NCBI GenBank assembly: GCA_018697195.1
Contig: JAGMWU010000039.1
Span: forward strand, 124,001-188,000
Length of the DNA stretch: 64,000 bases
Reading direction: 5' to 3'
Source: Certhia americana
Lineage: Eukaryota > Chordata > Aves > Passeriformes > Certhiidae
The position numbers and the translations under genes are program-made. This document shows, in pieces, positions 12,401 to 24,710 of this stretch; within the stretch, counting starts at the first letter, position 1; each line of letters starts with the position of its first letter. The notes beneath the pieces were generated by a model. It saw only the letters and a list, made by a program, of their open reading frames with translations, searched no databases and had not been told where the DNA came from.

Positions 12401-14997
12401 GCTTGCCGGAGGCTCTCTATGAAGGCTGCAGGGCGTGCAGCGCTGGTTTGCCAATGCATGTTGGAATTGATCCTTCCCTGGTGGTGCCAGGAGCGTGTTT
12501 CCTCTCGCTTGGAGAAGGAGCAGCGGGCGGCTTCCCCGGCAGCGCTCGCTGGGAGCAGCCCAGAGAATCCCCCTTGCCGGGGTTGTTCCCTCAGCGCCTT
12601 CCTGCCCTGCTCCGCTTTTTTTTGCTCCTGTTCACATCTCAGCTGCCTTACACTCATCAAACACTGTTAACGTTTTAGCTGATCTTTAATACCTGGAACA
12701 ATTTCATTTCCACTAGTACGAGTTCTTCTTGCGAGCCTCGGCATGGGAATTTTTTCCGGCTTGCTACTCCGGGCAAGTCAGGAATTTTTCGTTCCCTGCA
12801 TCCGCGGCTGCTTCTGCAGCGCTGCAGGAGCAAAGGCACAACACAGGCGGGTGGCTCCCACGTTAACAGAGCACCCTCACACCCTCCAGGTACCCAGGCT
12901 GCACGTGAAGAAGGACGATCCTAGATTACCTTATCCCAGAAAGTTAGCAGGGATGCCAGTGTGTTAGTCATACCGAGACAGGCTGCATGTTATATTCTGC
13001 AGAAAGATAAATACTTTAAAAATATGCACAGAGGAACAAAGGGCTGTCGGGGGTCTATAAAAAAGTACCCTTAGTAGTTAGCCTATTAAAAACTTTCTAG
13101 TTTTGCTTCTTAGGGAAAAGTTTCTTCTGGGAAAGGGGAGAGATGGTAATTAGCAATTTTGTTCCCCAGCTCTGCATGCAGGCAGCATGACTGACATGCT
13201 GCCACCATGTTTATATGATACATACATCAAATTTTCACCAAAAGGGTCACAAAGTAAGGAGGAAACTAATATAACTACTAAAACATAGGGCTCTGGGTTC
13301 TGTTAATAGATTTATCACATTTACTTGGAAAAGCCATTTAATAGTGATACGTTTCCCACTTGTAGTCATAGGAAATACTAGGAATATTAATTTTTGCCTG
13401 AAAAGAATTACAGTCAAACATCTCTGTTGTTTCTGGTAATATTTAGAAACCTAAAGTGAACACACTTGCACCATGGTGCTGCTAAGTGCCCTGAGATACC
13501 GTCATAACCAGCATTTAATTTAATTAAATAAAGAAGGATTTACTATTTTAATGAATTAAACTTTGAAATTAAGTCCATGGGAACTCTCAGTTGGCCAGTT
13601 CTTGATCTCAAATACGGCAGTACAAGGATTGAAAGGTGGACCCCTGGTCTGTGAGGAACAGCACTCTGCATGCCAGACAGGAATGCTTGGGTTAGCATCA
13701 CATCTGCTGCTCTACAGAGGTACACACACACTTCCAAGGACCACATACAACAGGAGCCTGCAGTATTAGTAAATATTTATACTGTGCCTGCTCCAGAAGT
13801 ACTATCAGTAAATTTTCTCCCTCCTCTGGTAAATGTCTTGCTATAAACTCTGATTTAACAGCCCCACCGGGAATGAAATTAGGATTCATTTATTTAAAAG
13901 AATCCTCCCAAATGCTTAAGGCAAGTCCCTGGAAATCAGAAAGTTATAAATACTTTATTTTCTACTTTTCCTTTGTCAACACTGCAGCACTTCACCTTGT
14001 TTTGCAGACATAAGCCATGTTAAAAAAATTAAAAATCTCAATCTTAAATTAACCAAGGCTTCAGTAAAATGGGCTCAAGTGACATCCCTGGTTTCACTGG
14101 AGGTTTGGTATCTACAATCCCTGTGGCAGTGCTTACACACAGGCAGTCACACTTACTAGGGCAGGATTCTATGATGCTTTCTTCCCTACCTGGTAATGTC
14201 ATGAGTCATTTCTTAGAATACTAAACTAAGTATTTCTTTATCCTTAAAGAGTTTAATTTTTTATTATTAACTTCACTGTGGTTAAGTACTGAGCATGAGT
14301 TGCAATTATATGCAGGACAAAATGACAAAGTTTGAAGGTATTTTCCTGGCCAGAAGGAAAGTCCTATCCCAGGACTATAAAATCTTCCTCTTAATATTTA
14401 GGGATTTTGGATCTGGTCCAGATTTTGATTTGAAATACAAGTCTTTTCAGTTTTCCTTTAAATCCAGGTAATAAGTTAGAAAAAATAATATAAAGACTAA
14501 TTGTTGCAGCACATCAAAAATACTCAGAAAATTGGTTCATTTACTACCTTTAATTTTTGATGTAATACTTTTACCTTTCTTTCTCAAAGAAAAAAGCGTA
14601 AGTTCTTACTTTAGCTAAAATACCATTCAGCAGTCTCCAAGGCAGGCTGACTTTTCCTGCAAAACTGTATTTTAAAACAGAATTTCATTCACTGTATTTT
14701 TTCTATCCCTATACAAATTCTGTCTCAAGTTTAACAGGGTTTTGTAGGATCTTATTTGCACAAGCTATCACTTCCTTAAGGAATTTTTTGTGTTTGCCTC
14801 TTGTCAGACAGGTAATGGGGGTAATCTAGATTTCAGAGCAGCACAGTGAATATAAACAGGTGTTTATACATATGTGCTGCAGAGGCTGAACATTCAGATA
14901 CCCTCTCTGAATGAGAAGCAGGATGTGTTAATACTAATTATGTGCTGCGGTTTTTGTTTTTTTTTTTCCTTTTTTAGCTTACAGTTTCTCTCTGCAG
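12136..14997 (+). other. EDNRA: EDNRA intron 1
   Basis: Runs from the inferred donor at 12136 to the acceptor AG at 14996-14997. The first 500 bp or so are still GC-rich (CpG island shore); the rest is AT-rich. GC-rich open frames on both strands at 12019-12690 are base-composition artefacts. No repeat or RNA gene was recognised. Confidence 0.6.
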
Positions 14998-15083
14998 GTG
15001 AAAAAGTGAGAAGTATCTCACTGAAATACTGAAGAAAAAGCTAAGCCCTTGCCTCACTGCATTTGCTTATTGGGGACTTCAGG

Positions 15084-15485
15084 ATGGAAGCCTTGTGTTT
15101 AAGAGTTTCCTTGCTGCTGCTGGTCCCAGGATTTGTTCTCAGTGACAGCTCTGACAGAGATGTTTCCAATCGGAGCGACTCGGGAAATCCCCTTTCTACC
15201 TTCTCAGGGATTGAATCCAGCATTCTCCTCACCACCATACAGCCCCCGGTGTCCAACCAGACTGTCAAATGCTCCCAGCAGACTAAGATTGCTGAAACTT
15301 TCAAATACATTAACACCGTGGTATCCTGTGCTATTTTCATCATTGGGATGGTTGGGAATGCAACCCTGCTGAGGATCATTTACCAGAACAAGTGCATGAG
15401 GAATGGCCCGAACGCACTGATAGCCAGCCTGGCACTGGGAGACCTTATCTACATTGTCATTGATATCCCCATCATCGTGTACAAG
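15084..15485 (+). CDS. EDNRA: EDNRA coding exon 2 (residues 1-134)
   Basis: First coding exon; exon 1 is non-coding. The ATG at 15084 begins MEALCLR and is followed by a leucine-rich signal peptide, a short extracellular N-terminus with two NxS/T sequons, TM1 with the GNATLL motif, intracellular loop 1 and most of TM2 (LALGD). The upstream in-frame TTG at 15063 is not needed as a start. The exon ends at an AAG codon followed by donor GTAGGA at 15486, phase 0. The likely acceptor is the AG at 14996-14997 after a long T-rich tract, leaving 86 bp of 5' UTR on this exon; an AG at 14976-14977 is the alternative. Confidence 0.95.
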
Positions 15486-18400
15486 GTAGGACACCATGAT
15501 CCATTCCAGCTGCAGTTCCTTACGAGTTCCCGGCTGTTCTCTGTGCTTCCTCCTCTATTTAGTGCTCTTTTGTCAATGAATGCTCTTTTGTCACTGAAGG
15601 AAACAATACAACTCCTTTTTGTTCTCTAACAAACCCCTTGCTCCCAGGTCTCACCTCCATCAAGAAAACGTGTATCTCCCATTAAAGATGATGTAGCTCT
15701 TAGCTCTTAACCACAGTGTGGCCTTGGGCATTTCACAGGAGCTCTTCATTTCTCAAAGCTGCTACAGCTAGCAAAAGACTTTATGAGGGAAGACTTTTTA
15801 TAAACTGTTCTCCTCCTTGATGCTATTTTTATATTATCCAATCCTTACTTTATATTTTTACAGAAAATACTCCCTGTGATACGCAGGCTTCATATTATGA
15901 CTTTGCAGGGAGAGATTATGTCAGTTAAATTGAGCCTTAAGGTTTTCATTTAATATTCATTAATAGCAGAGTCTCAAAATTATTCCAATTATATCACAGA
16001 CCATTTCTGAAATATTAAATTTCATCTGGATTTGTCAAAGTGTTAAAAGGCTCCTCAGCAATTCTTTTATCTGGTGTAAATTTATCTTGTCCCAGTGTTT
16101 TGATTTTCCATTTTAATTAAACAAAGCTATAAAGTAAGGCTTTTTCTGATGCAATTTATATTTACTAATATAATTCAAGCCAGAACATGGTTGAATGAAC
16201 AGAAATAAGCCCCTTTTAAATATATTTCATTGATATTAACTTATCATTGAAAATTTTCAAAGAATTTTGTAAGCTTGTATCTGTCTCTTTGGACCATACA
16301 CAGATGCATAGCTGATAAGATATTTGAGTTTTTCTTTCTTTTTTCATCAGAAACATGAAGTGTTTCTGTTTGTAAATAAAACACTAAGTTATATAATATA
16401 TATAAGTAATTTAATTAAGAAAAAATGTTCTTCGCAATTTCAGCCCTTAAAGATTCTAAGGACTTTTATTTACATGTGTTTTAAATAAAACAGTGTAATG
16501 CATGGTTTTATAATAACTGGTGCCCTGTGGTTTCAAACTGGATTTTAAAATTAAAGAAACAATGATTTTAAAACATGCATTTTGCATCTTTGTAACACCG
16601 TAACTGTTTTATAACACAGATATTCATAGGACAAGATTATAAAATCTGAATCAATTAATGGAAAAAAATTCTCTCTATGTGCATATATTATATTTGTTCA
16701 GAGGCTGTATGAATATATTGGGAGCCTGTTATTTTCCACCCAACCAGGAAGAAGAAAGAGATAGACAGCTTATTCTATAAGCAGCTGAAAAATGTTTCAG
16801 GATCACCAGCCCTTGAGATGGGCTGGTGGGAGGTGTGGTGGTTGGATGCTGCTTGGGGTACAGTGATCATGAAATTACAGAGTTGTTGATATTTGGGGAA
16901 ATCAGGAGGAACATTTATAAGACTTTTACATTGGACTTCCAGAGGGCAGACTTTGGCCTGTTTAGGAGACTTATTCAGACAGTTCCTTGGGAAGCAGCCC
17001 TTAAAAACAAAGGAGTTCAGGAAAGGTGGGTGTGCTTCAAAACAGAGATCTTGAGGGCACAGGAACAGACTGTCCCTGTGTGTGCAGAAAGACGAGTCGA
17101 CAAGGCAAACGTCCAGCTCAGTTCTACCTTAATTTGGCAACTTTTGTAAAGGACAATAAAAAACGTTCTGACAAATATATTATTGGCAAAAGGAATGGTA
17201 AGAGCAACCTTTGTTCCTTGTTGGATTCAGGAGGGAACTTAGTAACTGCAGGCAGGGAGAAGGTGGAAATGCTTAACACCTTCTTTGCCTCAGTATTTAT
17301 TGGAAAGACTGTTTGTCCTCAGGACAACTGTCCTCCTGGTTTGGTTGATGGTGTCAGGGAGCAGAATGGTTCCCCCATTATCTAAGAGGAGGCAGTCAGA
17401 GAACTTCTGAGACACTTGGATATTCATAATCCATGAGACCAGATGGGATCCATCCCAGGGTGATGAGTGAGCTGGCAGATGAGTTTTCAAAGCCACTCTC
17501 CATCAGTTACCAATAGTCCTGGCTCACTGGGGACATTCCAGATGACTGGAAGCTGGCCAAGGTGATGCCCATTCACAAAAATCATGGGAAGGAGAATCCT
17601 GGTTAACTATAGACCAGTTAGCCTGACCTCAGTACCTGGTAAGGTGATGGAACAGTTTATACTGAGTGTCATCACACAGCACTTACAGGATGGCCAGGGT
17701 ATCAGACCCAGCCAGTGTGGGTTTAGGAGGGGTAGGTCATGTTAGATCAACCTGGTCTCCTTTTATGACCAGGTGACCCACCTGGTGCGTGTGGGAAAGG
17801 CTGTGGATGTTGTGTACCTGGACTCCAGCAAGGCCTTTGACAGTGTCTCCCACAGCACACTCCTGACAAAGCTGGCAGCCCATGGCTTGGACAGGAGCAC
17901 TCTGTGCTGGGTTAGGAACTGGCTGGATGGGCCCAGAGAGTGGTGGTGAGCAGTGCTGCATCCAGCTGGGGGCCAGGCACCAGTGGTGTCCCCCAGGGGT
18001 CTGTGCTGGGGCCAGCCCTGTTCAATATTTTTATTGATGACATGGATGAGGGTATTGAATTGTTCATTAGTAAATTTGGTGACATTAAGCTGGGAGCGTG
18101 TGTCATCTGTTGGAAGGTAGGAGGGCTCTGCAGAGGGACTTGGAATGGTTGGATGGATGGGAGGAATCCAGTAGGGTGAGGTTTAATAAGTCCAAGTGCT
18201 GTATCCTGCATTTTGGCCACAATAACCCCCTGCAGTGTTACAGGCTGGGGTCGGTGTGGCTGGACAGTGCCCAGGCAGAAAGGGACCTGGGGGTGCTGGT
18301 GACAGCCAGCTGGACATGAGCCAGCTCTGTGCCCTGGTGGCCAAGGAGGCCGATGGCATCCTGGCCTGGATCAGGAATGGTGTGACCAGCAGGAGTAGAG

Positions 18401-21400
18401 AGGTCATTCTGACCCTGTACTGGGCACTGCTGAGGCCACACCTTGAGTGCTGTGTCCAGTTCTGTTCCACTCAGTTTGGGAAGGACATTGAGATGCTGGA
18501 GCGCATCCAGAGGAGGGCAACAAGGCTGGAGGGGGGTTTGGAACACAAACCCTGTGAGGAACAGCTGAGGGAGCTGGGGGTGTTCAGCCTGGAGAAAAGG
18601 AGACTCAGGGGTGACCTTATCACTCTCTACAACTCCCTGAAAGGTGGGAGTAGTTCAGGTGGGGGTTGGTCTCTTTCTTCAGGCAGCAGCTGACAGAACA
18701 AGAGGATACAGTCTCAAGATGCACCAAGGGAGATATAGGTTGGATATTAGGAAGAAGATTTTTACAGAAAGAGTGATAAAGTACTGGAATGGTCTTCCCA
18801 GGGAGATGGTGGAATCACCATCCCTGGATGTGTTTAAAAACAGACTGGATGTGGCACTTGGTGCCATGGTTTAGTTGAGGTGTTAGGGCATGGGTTGGAC
18901 TCGATGTCTTGAAGGTCTCTTCCAACCTGGTAATTCTGTGACTCCGTGATATTTTCTGTGGTGAAATGCGGCACTGGTTCTAATTTTCCAGTTGAATAAA
19001 TTACAGATAAGTCTTTTAACTTTAACTGGGTTTCATATAACATGAAATTGAAACTAGGATGACTGTACATAATTATCAATGTAATTCAATGGAAATTCTA
19101 GTTTACACTTTTCAATACTCCACCTGGAAAGTTAAATTGTCAATTGGTGGATAAGATTCTGTAGAGTATTTTGGATTAACTAGTTGATGAGAAAGATTAG
19201 CTTCTGCCTGATTTGAGATTCACCTGTCTTCCACAGCTGTGTGACTGCCTAATGGGACATTGGACTGGGGTTCTTAGCCAGACTCAGAGCCTACACAAGG
19301 CCAGGCTGGATGGGGCTCTGAGCAACCTGGGCCAGTGGGAGGTGTCCCAGTGCACAGCTGGGGGCTTGGAACTGGATGATCTTTAAGGTTCCTTCCTTGG
19401 AACCATTCAGTGATTCTATGACTGCACCTCCCATGTTGTATTACAGTTTCCTCCCTGGTAAATTACCCTTATGTCTTTATGGATAATTGCTAAAGCAGCA
19501 TCCTCACTTCTCATAGTACATCTGATAGTACATTTTAAGGAAAAATGGCCTGAGTTCTTTTCAGAGCTGTGTTTGAGAAAGAACAAGCATTTTTATTACA
19601 CATTTTTTTCTAACCTTTCAAGAGCTCTGCTTCTTTCTTGCAAAGAGGAATGGAAGTCTGGAATTAATTTTACCTTTCAGAATTTCCTTTTGATGGTCTT
19701 CTGAAAATTCTTTAGAAGTTTAGTTGAAAGTAACCAACAACTTCTTAAATTTTCTCTTTACTATTTTGCAATATTAATTTTCTGTCACTTCTCTGGAATT
19801 CCATGGGTGAATTTGTCTTGTCCTATCTTATATGATGAGCTGAACTATGGTTCTGATTTGATGAATGAAATTTCCTTAGCCTACTGGAGAAATTATTTTT
19901 GTGCTGCAGTGAAGTATTGGATTAATAAAGGCTATGAACAAAACTGCAGCCCCTTGACACCAATGTCTGTCAATTTCCACATATAAAAGGGCAGAATTAA
20001 AATAACCTTTAAAGCTTAATTCTAGCATTTAGTTATTTTTCAGTTATTTAACTTTCAGAATAAATTACTTATAAATTACCATATACAACCACCTTGTTGT
20101 TTGTCTGAGATTAGCTGCAAGAATTGTGATACAGGGAAGCAATTATGGCTTTACAAGGGAGCTCTGGTACATCTGATAAGAAATGCAATCATTATTATAG
20201 TGCATTTTTCATATGAACCATTCAGTAATGTGGTATATTAGTATCTGACATAATAAGTGGTGTCAAACACTTCATATCTTTTAGGTCAGATCTTCATTTT
20301 TAGGACAAAACATGTCTGAAATGAGAGTAAACAAGCATTCAGCTACATATTAAAATAACAAATAGTACAGTGTTAAGATGGCCACATTGTATAGTACCTG
20401 TAATTATAACTGAATATCAGAAATAGTTATAATCACTTTCCTGAAACATAATGTAGCCTTAACTATTTTGAAACTATTTCAAAAGAGGAGTAGATAATGC
20501 TACTGGTACTCAAATCCATTTCACAAACCCTTAGAAAGCAGCAATAAAAAAGCTATAAAGCTTTTCAAAAAAAGCTAAAAGCTATAAACTTGTAGTAATT
20601 GGCAATGTAAGATCCTAGGAGAATTGAGTCCTTCATTCTATTATGTGTTTATACAATTAACAAGGATATGATGCTGGAAAAAAAGTATTTATGTGATTTA
20701 TGTCAACTAAAGATGTGGTCACAGGCATTTGACATTTTTAATCTTTCTTTGTGGTATAGGAGGCTCTAAAGGTCCCTGCTTACTTTCTCCAATTACTTTA
20801 ATTATATAGTGGGTTCCCCTTATTGTTAAGTGGATTGTGAGGTGAGTAATGTTCACTGTCTTTTGAAGATATTTGGGATGTATTAAAGCCCCATTACACT
20901 TAATTACCACAATATATCCACTTGAAATATCAAATCAGTATTAAAAATCTTAATAAATTGAGTTTTACAGGGAGGGTGACAGTTATAAATCTAATCTTAA
21001 TAGACCAAACTAAGACATTTTAATTTTCAATCACATTTTTATACCACCACGACCCAAATAGTCTCCTCTTTACCCAAAACATACCCATCTCAGACATTCA
21101 AGATGTCAAAGCCTAAAGCCCCATATCAGTAAGAAGTATTACTCTGCAGGGAAAAGTAGAGCAGAAAATAAAAGTTTTATATTTTACACTGCTGTAGAGG
21201 TAGGGTTAAGGCAGAAGAAGAGATGGGTTCCTTTTCTTGTACCAGGTGGCATTAGCACATAACTGAAAGCTGCTGATCCAACTGAAAGCTGCATTACCCA
21301 TCACTGCCATGTGCATTTTTTAGCAAATAAATTCAGATGCAATGCAAGAAAACTTCTTCAGAGGGCTGCTTTCCATAGAGGTTTTACGTTGTTTCCTAAG

Positions 21401-24400
21401 GCTGTACAAAGGCAGCAGCAGAATATCACAGCCCCACTGTTCCTTGGCTGCTCTGAGCTCTGGCAAACCCTTATGGCTGTTCCTACTGCTGCTCTCATGG
21501 CCGAAGTTCAGCAGAGCAACAGGAACAACAACAGGTACTCACCACAGACATTGCTGTCCACTGTTCTTGCCTGAGCTCGTGGAGCTTGAAACACTCTGAC
21601 CTTTAGAATGGCAAAATTCTAGCTGTTATTGAGAAGACCTGAGCTGCCTCTGCTTCCAGTTTTATGAACTTCAGAGAAAAAACATAAAAATGAGTTCTAT
21701 TTCTTCGAAACTGGCCTACATAGGACTGACACAAACTGCATTGCCTAAGATCAGAATATGTTTAACTCCTTAAACCATTAGTTTATAAAGTAGATGAAGC
21801 AAATTAGGCAGCTGCTTATCTGTTTCTTTAAAACATTTTCCTAATAATTATACTGGTATAAAGCAGAAGGCATATACCCAGGAAGAAAGCAAGTGTTCAC
21901 TGCTCAGACAGCTCAAGAAGATCTTTTCTTGAGTTAAACATGGGAATTTTTGGTTAGTTAATTTGTATTCATACTTTAGTTGCAACATTATCTAAATCTG
22001 AGTAGTCCACCTAGAACATTAAAAATCTAAATATAGAAGGCAGCTGACAGCAAGCAAACATGTTCATCCATTTTGTCTTCAGTAAAGGAAGAATCAGATA
22101 AAGCATTTCTAGTCATGGACATTTTTTAACACCAGAGCACATGTGTGTCAGAGCAAGCTCTTCTGAATTGAAAATTATTTGGCATATCTGAATACCTTCA
22201 CCAATTGAATTATTATTTATACCTACATGGGGATGACAATTGGAACTGATTTTGTAGCTGAGACAACAAGTGGTATCTTTTGTGCCAAAGGAGTATAAAG
22301 GCAAGCCAACAGCACACAAAAAATTAAGGGTGCTTAGAAAAGAAACTCTTCTTTAAAGGCAGAATTTTTCGTATGTATAGTGTGAGTTTCTCAATGACGT
22401 ACCAACACAAATAGGAAATTCTGAGGCTTCAACTTAAGAACTACATTCTGGCTTTCAATAAATTCTTATCAGGGATTCCAAGAAGCAATGAACGGGTAGC
22501 CCAATGTGATGCAGAAATCCATAGAACCTGCTCCAAGCAGGGCATATTATTTGGGTATAGGTCTCCATGTGGTGACCAAACACAGCAGAAACCAGAGGTA
22601 GCACAGGAATTGATCACTAAGTCCTGAAGGCAGAAATTTCCCAAAATTCTGAACCATCAGGAATCTGTCCTATTTACAAACTGGAGCTCCCCAGCAGAGT
22701 GTGTTTAATGTGCATACCAAGGTAGCAGTTAAGGAAGAGATTTTATATTCTAGGTCTTACTTGAAGATCCACCCTGCCTTTAACTCATAGCTGTTCTTTG
22801 GGAGTGGGACCTATGTTCCTACCAATACACATCTCCTCCCTCATCTTCAATTCCTCATCTCATACACACCCTGCTGCTCTGTGGGTTTGAAATAGTGTAC
22901 AGCACTTAGAGACTCTAGCTTTAAGAGAATATTTTAGTGTGTTTTCTGTCTTTATTTTTCAACCAGCTGTACTGTACAGATAACAAGGAATTGTTTTGAT
23001 TGCGCATATCTAGGGCTTACCAGTTTTGCAGTAACTTCTTAGAAATCCTGTCACTCTTTTTAGCAACACACAAAAGAAAACACAACTGGAAGAATAACAA
23101 AAGAAATATTATGCCCAGGGATTGAAAAAATTCCTTTCAACAAATCTCAATGCACATAAGCACACCTTGCAGCTCATTTCCCCGAAGAAGAGCAGCCCAG
23201 CTTGAGAAACAGTTTACCTAACAGGATGGGAAGATAGCCAACACCATGGAAAGTAATCCTGTTTTGTAAACAGCAAAAATACCACTGGGGAGACACCTAG
23301 ATTTGTCAGGAATGCTTTACTCCTAAGCAGACTTTTGTAATAAATAAAAACATTTTAACAAGAACCTAAAACTTAGGATTTTTTTTTTCCCAGCTGTTCT
23401 GCTGCAAAACCAGGGCATTTGTTTCCTTATTTTTCAGGATCTCTTGAAGTATAATCTATTTTCCCTTGTGTAAAAACTATACATTCCCTTACATAGCTGT
23501 CTAAGCAGGAGAAAAACACTGTATGCATTCAGTGAATGGCATGGGACCCTTTGCTACCTTCACCTTTACTCAGCTAGGCTAAGATAAGCAAAATAGCAGG
23601 AAAAGCTCTGGCAGGGCAATTCAGAGGAAAAAATGTCTTTGATGGTTCTCATGCATCATCCCCACATAACCTTTCTTCCTTCCAGGAAGAAAATTAGTCA
23701 GTCTGTTATCCACCCAAAGTGGAAAAAAGACAGTTCTTGGTTGTAGCAAAAGCAGGAATGTATTTCCTGCAAAGAGTTGAAGAGATACAGCATGTTTTCC
23801 CAACCATGCCAGGGTTTTGAATCTAAGTATAAGGAAATAAGCAAATGATCCCAAAACTGGCAAAAGTTTGAACAATCATCTCACCATGTACTCAATACTG
23901 GTCTTATGCCCTGCATTATAAGGCTAACCTCGTTCTTTGTTTTCCTCTAGTCACCATCTTTTCAAAATGTGAGGTTTTTCGCTTCTGCAGTGGGAGGAAT
24001 ACTTAGAGACAGACTGTGTTCCCCTCTCTACCCTGACAGCTCTCTCTCTTTCCTGCAAAGTGGTGGACCACAGCTGAGTTGTGAAGCAAGAAATGAAGGA
24101 GCTTTGTCTAGCAATGCAATTCTCTCCTGTATAGATGGGTTTTAGGAAGAAGGGAAAGGCTTGAAAACATGCAATGCATCCTTACCCTGTGACATTTCAT
24201 GAGGACAGAAGTGTCCTGTTTCAGTCACCACAACCAATATATAACTGCTGAGAACTCAATACGTCCTTATTCCTAACTAAGCAATCTTACAGACCAGAGA
24301 TAGGTGAGACACTTCAGTCAGAATCACCATCTTTTGTCATTTAATGCAGTTGACTCAGCAGTACAAAACTTAGACACTTCAGTGCTGAGCCAGATATCAC

Positions 24401-24534
24401 CTGGATTCCACCTAAAACACCAGATACCTTGTCTGGCCAATGCCTTGCAGCAGACAAGGGCATATATAATTGTAGAATACAATTTAAGACAGAGCTTTAT
24501 GAAGACAGCTCAATATCTCCTAGAGGAAACTAGC

Positions 24535-24574
<40 letters not shown>

Positions 24575-24670
24575 AGGCATGAAAGGACAACTGTACACAT
24601 GCCGAGCGAAAATTCCATCCAGGCGTCGTATGCTGTGNNNNNNNNNNNNNNNNNNNNNNNNNNNNNNNNN

Positions 24671-24710
<40 letters not shown>

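Noticed and set aside
12019..12690. Long frames on both strands at the EDNRA promoter (up to 213 codons)
   Set aside because: GC-rich, stop-poor DNA. They overlap in several frames and resemble no protein.
15041..15497. Frames overlapping EDNRA exon 2 on the other strand and frame
   Set aside because: Shadows of a conserved coding exon.
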